DNA from: Diadophis punctatus similis
Lineage: Eukaryota > Chordata > Lepidosauria > Squamata > Dipsadidae
DNA length: 64,000 bases
Assembly (NCBI GenBank): GCA_023053685.1
Contig: JALIGW010000026.1
Span: 920,501 to 984,500 of the forward strand
Direction of reading: 5' to 3'
In this document: in pieces, positions 1 to 11,039 of the stretch
Layout: the number at the start of each line of letters is the position of its first letter
Numbering within the stretch: position 1 is the first letter of the stretch
Translations under genes and position numbers: made by a program
Notes under the pieces: generated by a model
The model's input: only the letters and a program-made list of their open reading frames with translations
What the model was told of the DNA's origin: nothing
The model's database searches: none

Positions 1-1345
1 GAGTGGAACTTTGCCCTTAAAAGCACAGAGGGAGAGACTTAAGTGGGATCTGACTATCATGCAATCTTTTCTCAACTCTTGCCCCCCCCCCCATCTGCTA
101 CTCCTTGAAGGAGAGAGAGACCAAATGCAGCTTCCTCTTCCTGCCTGGGCATTGCCCTTGAAGGGTTCTCCCCACTCACTGGCTCTCCCTCATTCAGCCC
201 TCTGGCTGAGCTCGACATCTCCTCCTTTGCCCCAAAGCCAAGCTCACCTGCCTATGGATGGCTCTGCTTAGTGTAAGGCTGGGTTTCCCCTGCGGCAGTC
301 AAAGGAAGCTCCGCAGGGCAGTTCCACGCAGAGGTGGGCCGGGAAGGGCGGCTTCAGCCTCTGCCTGCCAAGCCATGACATTGAGCCTCCCAGGTCTGCA
401 TCACGCAGCACCAGCCTTGCCGCTATGCAGCAACCCCGATTCTGCTGGGTGCAATCACAGGTTCTGCCTGGTACGCATAACAAAGAGATCCTGCTGGCTA
501 CGTGAGGAACCTGGCTCCCTGTTCCCACCAGGGGACGAGCGAGGGGGAGCGGGTGGAATCTGTCTTGTTATCAAAAGTAATTGGGGGTCCGGAGGGGAGG
601 GGGAGGCAGGGCAGCTGAGCCGCTGCCTGGGTTTGGCAGTGTGGACTTGGCTCTGGGTGAGAATCGCCTTCCTGAAGCTAAGGCCAGAGGAAGGCGGGGA
701 GGGAAATGAAGAGGAAGAAGGGAAGGAAAGGAAAGGAAAAGAAGAAGGAAAGGAAGATGATAGAGATAAGGAAGAATGAGGGAGATGGGAGAAAAGGAAG
801 ATGAGGGAGGGAAGGACTGCAACTTCCATTGCTAACTGAGTGGTCATGAAGTGAGTTGCATCGAATTTACAACGCTTTTGCCCGTGTCATTAAGCAAACC
901 ATGCGTTCATTAAGCAAATCCAGTTTCTCCCGTTGAAGCTGGTTGCAAAATTTGCAAATGAAAGAATCCTGTGTAGTTTGGAAGCTGGCACCATTCCTAG
1001 GTTAGCGTAATGGCATTGCTGCTTAAATTCATCCCGAAGCAACTGCAGCTAAATCGACAGGCTTAAATCCTTGAGTTCTTTATTTGGAATCACAGTGACA
1101 AGCCCAGAAACGAAAACATATTTTTGCCCTGTTTTCTTCAGCCACTCAAGAGCCATCACTGATGGGCAGGATCTCAGTGAAAAAAGGATTTATTTGTTTA
1201 TGGTTGTTTTGATTTCTTCGGCCACCCGTCTCCCCATTGAGTGACTCTGGGCAGCTCACCACAAAATCAAAGTGTTTTTGCTGTAGGTGATAATCCGTGG
1301 ACACGTTTTCACTGACTTGATTTCCTAAAATGGCCATGCGGCTTA
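1..1345. other. Upstream sequence, no gene seen
   Basis: Mixed unique sequence. A purine-rich run lies at 680-810 and a Tigger-like fragment at about 850-905 (TCATTAAGCAAACC). The short ORFs here show no family resemblance. Confidence 0.6.
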
Positions 1346-1404
1346 ATAAAGTAGAGTAGAGTAGAGTAGAGTAGAGTAGAGTAGAGTAGAGTAGAGTAGA
1401 GTAG

Positions 1405-1610
1405 ATGGAAGGGACCTTGGAGGTCGTCTAGTCTAACCCCTGCTCAAGCAGGAAACCCTATACCATTCCAGACAAATGGATGTCCAATCTCTGATGCAGA
1501 ACCAACAATTTCTGGAGTCAAGTCATTCCACCGATTAATTGTCCTCACTGTCAGGAAATTTCTCCTCCATTCTAGGTTGCGTCTCTCTTTGGTTTCCATC
1601 CATTTTTTCA
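1405..1610 (-). mobile_element. CR1-type LINE 3' end, preceded by (GTAGA)n
   Basis: Reverse strand of the family's AACTCTATTC-tailed 3' region: GGAAGGGACCTTGGAGGTC, then CAGGAAATTTCTCCTCC. A (GTAGA)n run at 1351-1404 is its 3' tail repeat. Confidence 0.75.
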
Positions 1611-1624
1611 TAGTAGCTGCAGTT

Positions 1625-3570
1625 TGGGGTCATTAATATGACTGTGGAATCTCTCCGTTTTGATGCCGCAACTTTCCATTTGCAAAATAGCCAGGCGTTC
1701 TCTGTATCCGGTGTCTTCCGCACGCATTGTGGGCCAGTGCAGCTGTATTGGGGTGCCAATTTGGGATGATACAGATGAGGAATTTGCCCACCTTTAAGGC
1801 CGGGGATTTGAGGTCATTTGAGGGAGAAGAGGCTGGCAGCCCTTGCAAGCAAAGGGCAGAAAATGGCAGTGGGTCCTTTCCTTGGATTCCAGCCAACTGC
1901 GGTCATAGCAGAGTTTCTCTTTCCTCCCTGCTCCTCGTCCCCTCCCCTCCCCTCCTGTGCTGAAGCTGCACCATAATTCATGTTAATGCTGATAGCCACA
2001 GTGCAGTGAGATCCAAGAAGCTTTGAAAATAAGGAAGGGGGTGGGAGAGATTGCCGTGTCCCTTTCTTCTGCACGCCCCCCCCCCGACACTGGAGCTGCA
2101 AGACCACCTGAGGTTCAGTCCTCCTCCTCTGCAAAAGTGCATCTCCCAGCCTTTAATTCCTTTTTTAAAAAAATTTATTTTTCTGAGCAGCGTCCAGTTC
2201 CTCCTTAATCTCCGAGAAAGCCAGCAAAAGCATGAGTTGGAAGGCTCTCGCTGGTGCAGAAGGGAGTGTTCTCCCCCACCCACCGTCTCCCCACGGGTTT
2301 TGGGGGCTGGGGGGTGGCATTGATCCATGCAGCCCCAGGCACGGACCTTTGCTGCTGTTTGCCGAGGGGGCAGGACCCAGGGGGCCCCCCGCCTGGCAGT
2401 CCTGCTGTTTGGGTGACCTTGGTGATCTCCCGTCCCCAGAGCACGTGATCTGTGGGACCAAGGAGGGAGCTGGCACCAGTTCTCCCAGGCGTGTTTGTTC
2501 AGCATTTGCTGCATCTTGTGGCCAAGGAGGCTGGGAGAGGGTTGTTTAGCTGCCTGGAGCAGGGCCAGAGGTTGGGGGTGGGTGGGTGATGCAGCTCTCT
2601 GAGGCTCTTTGTTCCTGGCCCAGTTTACGGTGCCCGTTCCTGGAAGCTGGACTTCAAGCGAGGTTGGATGCTAAAGCCATTATCTCCTGCAGGCACATCT
2701 CTTGCAGGTGATCTGGGATTTTGTTATCCATCTGGACACCGGATCATCTCCTCTTCTCCCCTCACCTCCTCTCCAGCATTTCAGCCCCACAGGCCTATAA
2801 TTTTCCACTCTCTTCTGCCTTGCACTTTTTAAATAAATGTTTATCTGGACGGTTGGTTGCCAGGGGAAGCCGAGGCAGCGGTAAAACCTTGTGCGCTTTC
2901 CATTCTGACTGCACAGAGTTAATGATGCCTCTTTTGTTTCCTTGGCATTTTATCTTCTTCTTGGAATCTCACTAAAACCTGGGCCATTTTGGGCCAGTTC
3001 TTTCTCTTCCCTCCCTCCCTCCCAGAAGAGAGAAGGCTGGTTCTACCAGAACAGGTTTAGCTGCCCCTTAAAAAAAATTTTTTTTTAAACTTGGAGACCA
3101 GGGATCGCGAAGCATTTTTGGGCACGGATTTGCAAGAACGGTTCCAAAATCCTTGCGCTTTTTTTTTTTTTTGGCGTTTTTGGAATAATAAACCATCCCT
3201 TTGTAGTTGGGTCCTGTTGAAAAGAGATTTGGGATAGAGAGTGTGTTGAAAAGAATATCACAAATCCACACGTTTGACTTCTGGAGCATAAGCCCTTTTC
3301 TGTTCCAGTGGGCTGAGCACATGCTTGCAAATCGTACTTAAATGAGAATTTGGGCCTTAGCAATAGCACTTAGAGACTCACACGCAGCTTCCCAGCGCTT
3401 TACAGATGCTGAGCTGCCTCTTATTCTGCTGAGTTATTGAGGTTTTTAGGGTGTTTTTTTTAAGTTAAGGACTTTTATGGACTTGTCAAAGTTTTGAGGA
3501 AAATGTTCAGATTTTTGGTTTTTGTCTTCCGTTGCTATTAATCGCGTGGAGTCCTTCGGTTTCAACTTTA
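1625..3570. other. Unique sequence, no gene seen
   Basis: GC-rich around 2250-2480 but with few CpGs. A SINE 3' fragment (AGCAATAGCACTTAGAG) lies at 3359-3420. Confidence 0.55.
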
Positions 3571-3631
3571 CAGGTAATAGACCTTGACTTACGACCATAA
3601 TAGAGAACATTAGTTGTTAAGCGGTGCAGTC

Positions 3632-3950
3632 ATTAAGTGAGGCATCAGGCTGGAAAGCAGAAGACATGAGTTCAAGTCCCTCCTTGCCCGTGAAAGCCGC
3701 TGGGTGACTTTGGCCCAATCACCAGGAGACAGTGAGTTCTAGTTCCACATTAGCCATGAAAACCCAGTGGGTGACTTCGAGCCAGTCCTTGTCTCTCAGC
3801 CCAACCCACCTCGCAGGGTGGTGGTTCTGGGGAAAATAGGAGGAGGAAAGTGTGTTAATATGTTTCCCGCTTTGAGTTATTTGTAAAAATAATAAAGGTG
3901 GGATACAACTAAAATAATAATAATAAAGGAATAATAATAATAATGATGAT
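3632..3950 (+). mobile_element. tRNA-derived SINE (Sauria-like)
   Basis: B-box region GAGTTCAAGTCCCTCC, body CTGGGTGACTTTGGCCC, and tail AATAATAAAGGTGGGATAC followed by (AAT)n. It sits within a broken Tigger-like sequence that starts at about 3573. Confidence 0.65.
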
Positions 3951-4428
3951 CACATGACCACACCCAAATGTCTGACCCTTTTTGTTGCAGTCGTTATGTG
4001 AGCCAACAGAGTCATTTCCTGTAATGTATGTAGGATTGAGCTCTGCCATTCAAAAAATAATAATCAATTTTGCAGGATATCCTTGACTGCAGTTCAACCA
4101 TTTAGAACACACACACACACACCTGAATGGCTAAGGGAACCTTTTCAGCAGTCTAAGGTTATCAAGCTAGGAAACTATTAATAAGGTCAACCTATTGAGT
4201 TTTTTTCCATATCTGTGTGAACTTTGACTTGGAAATTTTACCTGGAGACAATCCAGTTGGATTTATTTCAAGAAAGAATCCAATGAAAAGTATAACTGTT
4301 AAGGAAGTTTACAGACTTAGCCTTCAGATAGGAACAAAATTTTGGGGCATTTCAGCGACCAAAATGGATGCTGGATTCCGAAGATCACAGAAGGTCAGGT
4401 TGGTAGGGACCTAGGAGATCACTCCCCC

Positions 4429-4474
4429 CTAGCACTGATTATGTTACTTAGTTTGGTAATTAAACGTCTGCAAG
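4429..4474 (+). ncRNA. Degenerate hammerhead-like copy
   Basis: Same repeat as at 12.5 kb in single copy. It reads CTGATTA instead of CTGATGA and TAAA instead of GAAA. Both are core-G losses, so it should be inactive. Confidence 0.4.
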
Positions 4475-4479
4475 AAGAT

Positions 4480-5560
4480 CAACAAGCTCTGGGACCACCA
4501 AAGTTGCCATAGGTAGGATTTTGTTCTTTCCATATTTTTGAAGGGCACCAGTTTCTTCCATGGGGGGCTGTGACCCAAAGCTAGAGGTCACATCTCCGAT
4601 TTATCTCAAAGCAAAGAGGGGGGTCCTGCAAGGAACACCCCAATTTCCCTTCAAAGCATTCTGCCGCTCTTGAACAAAGGAGACCACTGAAATCTCAGGA
4701 ACCACAAAGATCGGGGGGTTCAGAAGCGGAGACACCCCCTTCTCTGGGTACTTAGTGAGTTTTTACTCTGAGCAGGAGAGAGGGTGGGTTGGAGGCCCTC
4801 AAGTGTCCCTCTCCAGTTTATGTAGCCTGTGTTTCTGTTCATTTGGTGGTAAGTCGGTTTGATTGGCATGGTCTCGCAAGCATCCTATAGATTTGACCAT
4901 AAACGCCATTTGATGACCACGAAAGCTCGCTTCTTGCCATTATCAGAGGGATCAATTTCCCAGCGCAGAACCGCTCTAATCCTGCAAACATTTTGCTCTT
5001 CCTTCCTTAAAAGTCGCTTCTGGCTCTCCCCTCCATCTAAATATATCCAGGTTTATCCATATTCCTCTCTTAATTTCCCTCTTCTTCGCTAGCCTTTTTC
5101 TACCGGCTTCTAATAATAGCTTCGGACTTGAAATATGGATGCCTTTTGAAATATTCCTTGTCATGTCATCCATCAGATCCGTATCTACAATCCTTCATTA
5201 AATTGGAGCGTACATTTCGTCCCTGCTTCTTGGAATATTAATGCTTCTCCTGGTTCAAATGCTCGGGGAATATTCATGAGCGGGGAAATGGGGGGTGGGG
5301 GGGGAGAAATCAATGGCTCTGCCAGAGGTGATGTCACTTGAGCACTAATCAAGGATGCTATTAAAGAGAAAAAGAAACGGCTAATTAAATTGATCCGGGG
5401 GGGGGAAAGGGGGAGGCGTTAATTTGCACCCAGGGGGGTCCGAATCGGCATATCTTTTGGCATTTTTCAGATGCCTTGCATGGAGAGGGAAGGGGCGCTG
5501 GTGAGGCGGGCACGTGAAAGCAAAACTATCATTATGTCTTCTGCAAAGAAAAGGGATTCA
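4480..5560. other. Unique sequence with an AT-rich, CNE-like core
   Basis: 5210-5400 holds GGGAATATTCATGAGCGGGG, TGATGTCACTTGAGCACTAA and CGGCTAATTAAATTGATCC, i.e. homeodomain- and CRE-like sites in repeat-free DNA. Confidence 0.4.
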
Positions 5561-5689
5561 CAATCGTTCATTTAGCGACTCTTGCTTAGCCATGGAAATC
5601 CAGGTCCCAATTATAGTTGTAAATGATGCCTGTATTTGAGGCATAAATCACATTTTTCCCCTGTCGTTGTAACTTTGAACGGTCACTAC

Positions 5690-5965
5690 GTGAACTGTCT
5701 TTCATGGCTAAGGCGGGAATAGAACTCTCCGTCTTATGCTGATTGGCTCATCCAATTGGCTTTCATGCCTGAGGTGGGACTAGAACTCACAGTATCCTAG
5801 TAATTGGCCCAAGGTCACCCACCTGGCTTACATGACTAAGGCAGGACTAGAACTCACCGTCTCCTGGTGATTGATCCAAGTTCACCCAGCTGGCTTTCAT
5901 GACTAAGGCAGGACTTGAACTCATGGTCTCCAGATTTCTTGTGGTCCACTAGGCCAAACTGACTC
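5690..5965 (-). mobile_element. tRNA-derived SINE with tandem internal copies
   Basis: Four repeats of about 60 bp of the GGACTAGAACTCACxGTCTC...GGCTTTCATG segment lie head to tail, ending at the A-box side GTCCACTAGGCCAAACTG. Confidence 0.65.
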
Positions 5966-6342
5966 TTGGGCCTAGTGAGCAAAGAGAAGTCCAGACTAGG
6001 AAGCCAACTGGGCCGGGCGTAACCATGGATGACCCCAAGATGTAAAATGAATATCATCGAAACCCCTCGGGAAGGGCGCCCTGGCAATGCCTCTGTGAAT
6101 TTAGAGCATCCTTTCCCCTCAATGTAAATGTAAAAATATTTCAACACACATTACTTTGCAGTGCCTTTATTTCCATTCCCTGCTAAGGCAAGGTGTTAAT
6201 TAAATTTCTAAAGCCCTGGGCTGTTTTTGAAGCATCATCATATGATCTTTTTTTGTGGTTTGTGACTTCGTTCCGGAGATTGAAAAGCAAAGGCATACAC
6301 AGTAAACCTCACCCTCCCGTACGTTACCCGTGCTTCCTGAAT

Positions 6343-6800
6343 AGAACGTAGACTCCTAGGGCTGGAAGGGACCTCGGAGGTCTTCTAGTCCAACCCCCTG
6401 CTCGAGCAGGGGACCCTGTAGCATTCCAGACAAATGGGGGTCCAGTTCTTTTTTCTGAAAGCCTTCAGTGATGGAGCACCCACAACTTCTAAAAGCAAGC
6501 TATTCCATTGGTTGATCGGTTAGGACATTTCTCCTAAGTTCTAGGTTGCTTCTCTCCTTGGTTAGTTTCCATCGGTTGGTTCTTGTCTTTTGGTGCTTTG
6601 GAGAACAGGCTGACCCCCTCCTCTTTGTGGCAGCCCCCCAAATATTGGAAGACTGCTATCATGTCTCCCCTAGTCCTTCTTTTCATCAGACTAGACGTAC
6701 CCAATTCCTGCAACCGTTCCTCATGTGTTTTAGCCTCGTCCCCTAATCATCTTTGTTGCTCTTCTCTGCACTCTTTCCAGAGTCTTAATGGCCAGTGGCA
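6343..6800 (-). mobile_element. CR1-type LINE 3' region
   Basis: About 450 bp, from GGAAGGGACCTCGGAGGTC to GCACTCTTTCCAGAGTC. A hAT MITE lies 35 bp past its 5' side. Confidence 0.78.
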
Positions 6801-6834
6801 GAAACTTCTTAACCAACCCATTACATGTTTAACC

Positions 6835-6950
6835 GAGCGGTGGGTTGCTCCTGCTTCGGCCCGGTTCTAAGAACCGGTAGCGCCTGCGCTGGGAGGTTCC
6901 GCCCACCACGCACGCGAACTGGTAGTAAAGGGTTTTAGAACCCACTACTG
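6835..6950 (+). mobile_element. hAT-type MITE, short relative of the 11.2 kb element
   Basis: 116 bp, starting GAGCGGTGGGTTG and ending AGAACCCACTACTG, with a perfect 8-bp target duplication GTTTAACC (6827-6834, 6951-6958). It shares the GAACCGGTAG interior and the termini with the longer copy. Confidence 0.82.
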
Positions 6951-6959
6951 GTTTAACCC

Positions 6960-8100
6960 ATGTTGCACAACAAGTTTGAGGGCCCCATTCTGTATCTTTG
7001 GTCATCCATTTAATAACCGAAATAAAGCTGGTGGCTTTTTTTTTTCCCTTGGCTTTGCTTTGCTTTTTGAAAAGTGGGGTTGAGGCTTTATTTCCAAGAT
7101 TGGCATGCAAACTCACCCCACTCATGGCAGAAAGGATCAGGATGTTGTTAACAGAGTTTTGTGGCATGATAACCCTGGGTAGATTAGCACAACACAATAA
7201 CCATCAGTCTAATATTTAACTGGAATAGAGAGGCCGTAGATCCGTAAGGTGTTTATACTGAGCTTGGCACAGGGCTGAGTAAGCGAGCGCTTTCCAGACG
7301 CATGTTGAGACATGTCCAGCTAGGAGTAAACCTGCCCAGTGTGCTGTTCCCTGCCACCTGCCCTGCCTTCCACCTTTGTCCTCGGGTTATTTATGACACA
7401 GGAGAAGAATCACAGCTAGATTTTGCTCGGTGATTACAAGCACGCTTCTAGGGTTACCGTAATGTCACCCGTTGAACCAACCGAAGATGAGGTTGCAGGA
7501 AAACCGAGCCTGAGAGAGGGTGAAAAAATCTGATTCAGGGTGAAAAAAAATCACAGTGGGGCCATCCCAACCCCTGGCACAGAATTGTGGGTGATGAGCA
7601 TGAAACAGTTTGCCCCTTCGAACTGGGCAGCTTTGGGGTATTCTAGGAGATGAGCATGCTGTGCTGGAAGACGGAAGAGTTAAACCTGTCATCAGTTTGG
7701 AATTCTTGTGTTGCCACAAGAGACCCAAGTCTCCCCGCACCCCCCCCCATGAATTCCTTGGATTCTTATCTACAGCCAACTTAGCTTTGACCATGGGTTG
7801 ACCAGAGTCAACTGGTCAAAGTGGGCACCTGCCACAAGGGCAAGGATGGAGCCTGCTCCGGCTTCTGGAGGTAGCAGTCTGGCTAAGTGGGCACCCTGGG
7901 ATTGTGCCCGCAGTAGTTTTTCACCGTTTTGCCACCTGGGAATAAGGCTCCTGTCCCCCCCCCCCTCTTGCATGCTGCTAGGAACCCAGAAGGGGGCAGG
8001 GGGCTCCCTAGAGATACTGCGGGGAAATCCTTTCCACGGCTGGAAAATCCCTTCCCTGGGGGGGGGGTCTTTTCCCGACACGGGTCAGTGCCTGGGTGGA
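6960..8100. other. Unique sequence upstream of the CpG island
   Basis: No coding exon or clear repeat. 7380-7470 and 7800-7900 look unique. Confidence 0.45.
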
Positions 8101-8119
8101 GGGTCCCCTCGCCATGATC

Positions 8120-8860
8120 CCCGGGCAGTGCGGCTGGGTGCATTTCCCCGGATGGCGCGGCCGGGGAGGACGGGCTTTGTAGTCCCGGCGCAGGGAGGAG
8201 GGGGCGCCGGGCTCCGCCCCGCCTCGCCCCCCCCCCCCAGGCTCGGCCGTCCCCTCCCGGCCGCGGGAATCACTTCCTGCCGCCAGCCGGGAGGAGGAAG
8301 GGAAGGACCGCCGGCCGCTCCCCGGGACCGCCCGCCCGTGCCCGGTAAGAGCAGCCGCCCGCGATTCCCCCGCCCCGGGGAAGGGGCGCTGGGGACCCCC
8401 GGCCGCTCCGCTCCCCGTCGGGGTCCCGCGGGCGCCGGGTTGCCCTTCCCAGCTGCGTGGCCTGGCGGACCCCCAGGTGCCCCCGTGCCCCGCCTGGCCG
8501 GTGGGCTGGACAGCCGGGATCCGAGGCTGGGGAGGGGGGTCTGCGGTGCAGCGAACCCCGCAGGGGCTTCCCCCCTTCCCACTCCGGGCTCTGGAGGGAG
8601 CAGCTGGTAGGACGAGCCTCCACCCCCCCCCCCCTCGCGGGAAGACCCCTCTCCCACCAGCTTGGCTGGAGCGACCTGGCCGGGGTCTCTCTGCCCGGCT
8701 GCCCTTGGGGCTGCCCCGGATCTTCCCTTGGTCCAGGCTCCGGGTGGGAGGCTGCGATCTTCCGGCTCTGAAGTTCTGCGGTCCCTCTTGCCGGCTCACC
8801 TTCTCCCCGCACTGAAGGAGAAAGAGAGGGGGCTGGAGGGGGGGTCCTGGAGCCCTCCCT
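8120..8860 (+). promoter_or_regulatory. NACC2: CpG island, probable NACC2 promoter
   Basis: About 700 bp of very GC- and CpG-dense sequence in otherwise CpG-poor DNA. It carries GC boxes, a CGGGCTTTGTAGTCCCGG element at 8171-8188 (an inverted ZNF143-type ACTACAA core) and no ORF with a recognisable family. It is the only strong island upstream of the NACC2 coding exons, and NACC2 is known to have a distant non-coding first exon. Assignment to NACC2 is inference; it could serve another upstream transcript. Confidence 0.6.
8190..8344 (+). other. NACC2: Candidate NACC2 non-coding exon 1 (3' end at 8344)
   Basis: Inside the CpG island, CCCGTGCCCG|GTAAGAGC gives a strong donor on the + strand at 8345. 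The transcription start cannot be read from sequence, so the left limit is arbitrary. Confidence 0.35.
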
Positions 8861-9137
8861 GGTTTAAAACTGGCCATCATCAGCCACCTTTGAGAGCTTT
8901 CGGACTTTGGGATCCCTGCCTTTCCACAGTTCTCCCTCCCTCCTTCCTCTTCCTCACCTGAGAAAGGATCAAATCTTTCCTTCCTTCCTTCCTTCCTTCC
9001 TTCCTTCCTTCCTTCCTTATCTTTCTTCCTAATCTTTCTTCCTTTCCCTTCCCTTCCCTTCCTCTCTCTGTCTCTCTCCCTCCCCTTTTTTCCTCCCTCC
9101 CTCCCTCTCTCTCTACTAATGGGAATTAGATCTTGTT

Positions 9138-9520
9138 ATGCAGGTAGTTCTCAAATTACAACCATTCATTTAGTGACTGTTTAAAAGTTACAATAGCATG
9201 ATTTATGATCATTTTTCATACTTACGGCCATTGCAGCATGGTCACATGATCAAAATTCAGACCCTTGGCAAGCTAATTCATATTTATGACGGTTGCAGTG
9301 TCCCGGGGCCTTGTGATCCCCTTTTGCAACCTTCTTGATAAGCAAACTCAAGTGGGAAGCCAGATTTACTCAACAACCATGTTACTCACTTAACAACTGC
9401 AGTGATTCATTTAACAACTAGCAAGAAAGGTTGTAACATGGAGCAAAATTCACTTAACCACTGTCTCGCTTACAAGCAGAAATTTTGGGGCTTAATTGTA
9501 GTTGTAAGTTGCATCTCCAT
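9138..9520 (+). mobile_element. Tigger-like MITE
   Basis: Starts CAGGTAGTTCTCAAATTAC and runs through the CACTTAACCACTGTCTCGCTT region to GTAGTTGTAAGTTGC. The right terminus has decayed. Confidence 0.6.
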
Positions 9521-9789
9521 GTGCAACATGAATACGCCTCTCGAAAATCAATTGGGGGCTTTATTAGAAATTCTCCACTTCCCCACTTCAGACCTGGTGC
9601 TGCCATGAATCCAGGGTTTGCTTAACCCCGATTCACCCTTCAGCTGCAGTTTCATGTCGCATCCACTGACTTCATCCAGCATAAACCCAGGAAATCACAT
9701 TAAGCTTTAATGGGATGCTGTAAACTCAGTCCTTTTAGTCTCAAGTTTGGCTCCAGTCCTTAGGCAAGAGCCAGGGTGTGGTGCAGTGC

Positions 9790-10165
9790 AAGCAATCCTT
9801 GTTTAGCAACTGCCTTGTTTAGCGACTGCTTGCCCTTAACGACAGCAATGAAAACATAATTTTATGCCCATCCTCACATTTGCTATCTCCAAAGTCTGTA
9901 AAGCAGACAAAAGCCGAAATAAGGTCGTAAGTACAGTTGCACTTTCACTTAGTGACCGAGTTGCCTCTCCCAAGTGTGGTCCCTAAATGAGGACTACTTG
10001 TGGTTAGATCGTAAGCACAGTTACAGTTCTGTTTAGTGACCAAATTCCCGGTCCCAATTGTCTCTAAATGAGGATGGCTTGTAGTTAGATTGTAAGCACA
10101 TTCACGGTTCCACTTAGTGACTAAGGTCCCAATTGTGATCGCTAAGTGAGGACTACCTATGGCTA
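9790..10165 (+). mobile_element. Tigger-like MITE with internal tandem duplication
   Basis: After a normal left part, a unit of about 75-80 bp (GTAAGCACAG, then CACTTAGTGACC, then CTAAATGAGGACTAC) occurs three times between 9928 and 10160. Confidence 0.55.
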
Positions 10166-10179
10166 AGTTAACTAAGAGC

Positions 10180-10290
10180 AGGAAAGCCAGGTTCAGTCAA
10201 CCCTCGGCCATGAAATCCCCCTGAGTGACTTTGGACCGGTCACTCTACTTTGGCCCAGTCTACCTCACAGGGTTGTTTTGCCGGAATGTA
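10180..10290 (+). mobile_element. tRNA-SINE fragment
   Basis: GAGTGACTTTGGACCGG and CTACCTCACAGGGTTGTTTT. Confidence 0.45.
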
Positions 10291-10654
10291 GGGTGTACAG
10301 AGCCAGTCATTTAAGGGCACGCACGTAGCATCGTGGTTGGTGCAGACTTGCAGGGTTTTTTCAGGTGTAAATCCCATGTGGCCACCTTCTTGGGACTCCA
10401 AATCACATGTTCCCCACCCCATTCTTTTTCTCTCAGCCCCCGATGGGCCCGCAGCCGAAAGAAATTCTCACCTATAATCGCTCTGAGCAGGAAGTTGTTC
10501 CCAGTTCGATAAAATAAAGAGCTGCATGATCTTATATTTCTGCCAAATTGGTCTTGTTCTCCTCCTCTGTACGGTTTTTTGGCAATGGCTACTAATTCTG
10601 GTTTTGGAGCAAGGCGAGGGTGAAGTTTCCCTTTTAAGCGCAGCCCCATCCAAC

Positions 10655-10955
10655 GTTCACTGAATCCCGCTTACCCCGTGGACTTCGCTTGTCGGAAACT
10701 GTCTGGGATGGTCACAAGTGTGATCCTGCAACCGTCGTAAACACGGGCCGGTTGCCAAGTGCCCGGATTTTGATCCCATGACCCAAAGCCAACGATGTGA
10801 CACCCCACCCAACCCCGTCCTCTGACCGATGCGCTCACACACTCACAAAGGACTATACAACTCGACAACCATTTGCTGCGTTATCGTAAATGTGAGGACC
10901 TGTCTTATGTTCCTTTTTCCATCACTAAGCCAGAGGTTGTAGGTCAACAACTGCC
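10655..10955 (+). mobile_element. Tigger-like MITE fragment
   Basis: Recognised by CCCGTGGACTTCGCTTGTCG, CAACCGTCGTAAACACG, and a terminal GTAGGTCAACAACTGCC. Confidence 0.5.
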
Positions 10956-11039
10956 TGTGCACACCTTTATGTTTGTGTGTTGGTCAGAGGACTGGGCCAC
11001 GTTTTTGGCCTTGCATCCCACGACTCCATCTCCTCCTCC

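Noticed and set aside
1..8100. Search for TMEM250 or LHX3 exons expected upstream of NACC2 by synteny
   Set aside because: No homeodomain, LIM or TMEM250-like peptide was found on either strand; they must lie outside the window.
8008..8880. Frames of 180-290 codons in the CpG island
   Set aside because: Pro/Gly/Arg-rich, open on both strands because GC-rich DNA lacks stops; no recognisable domain.
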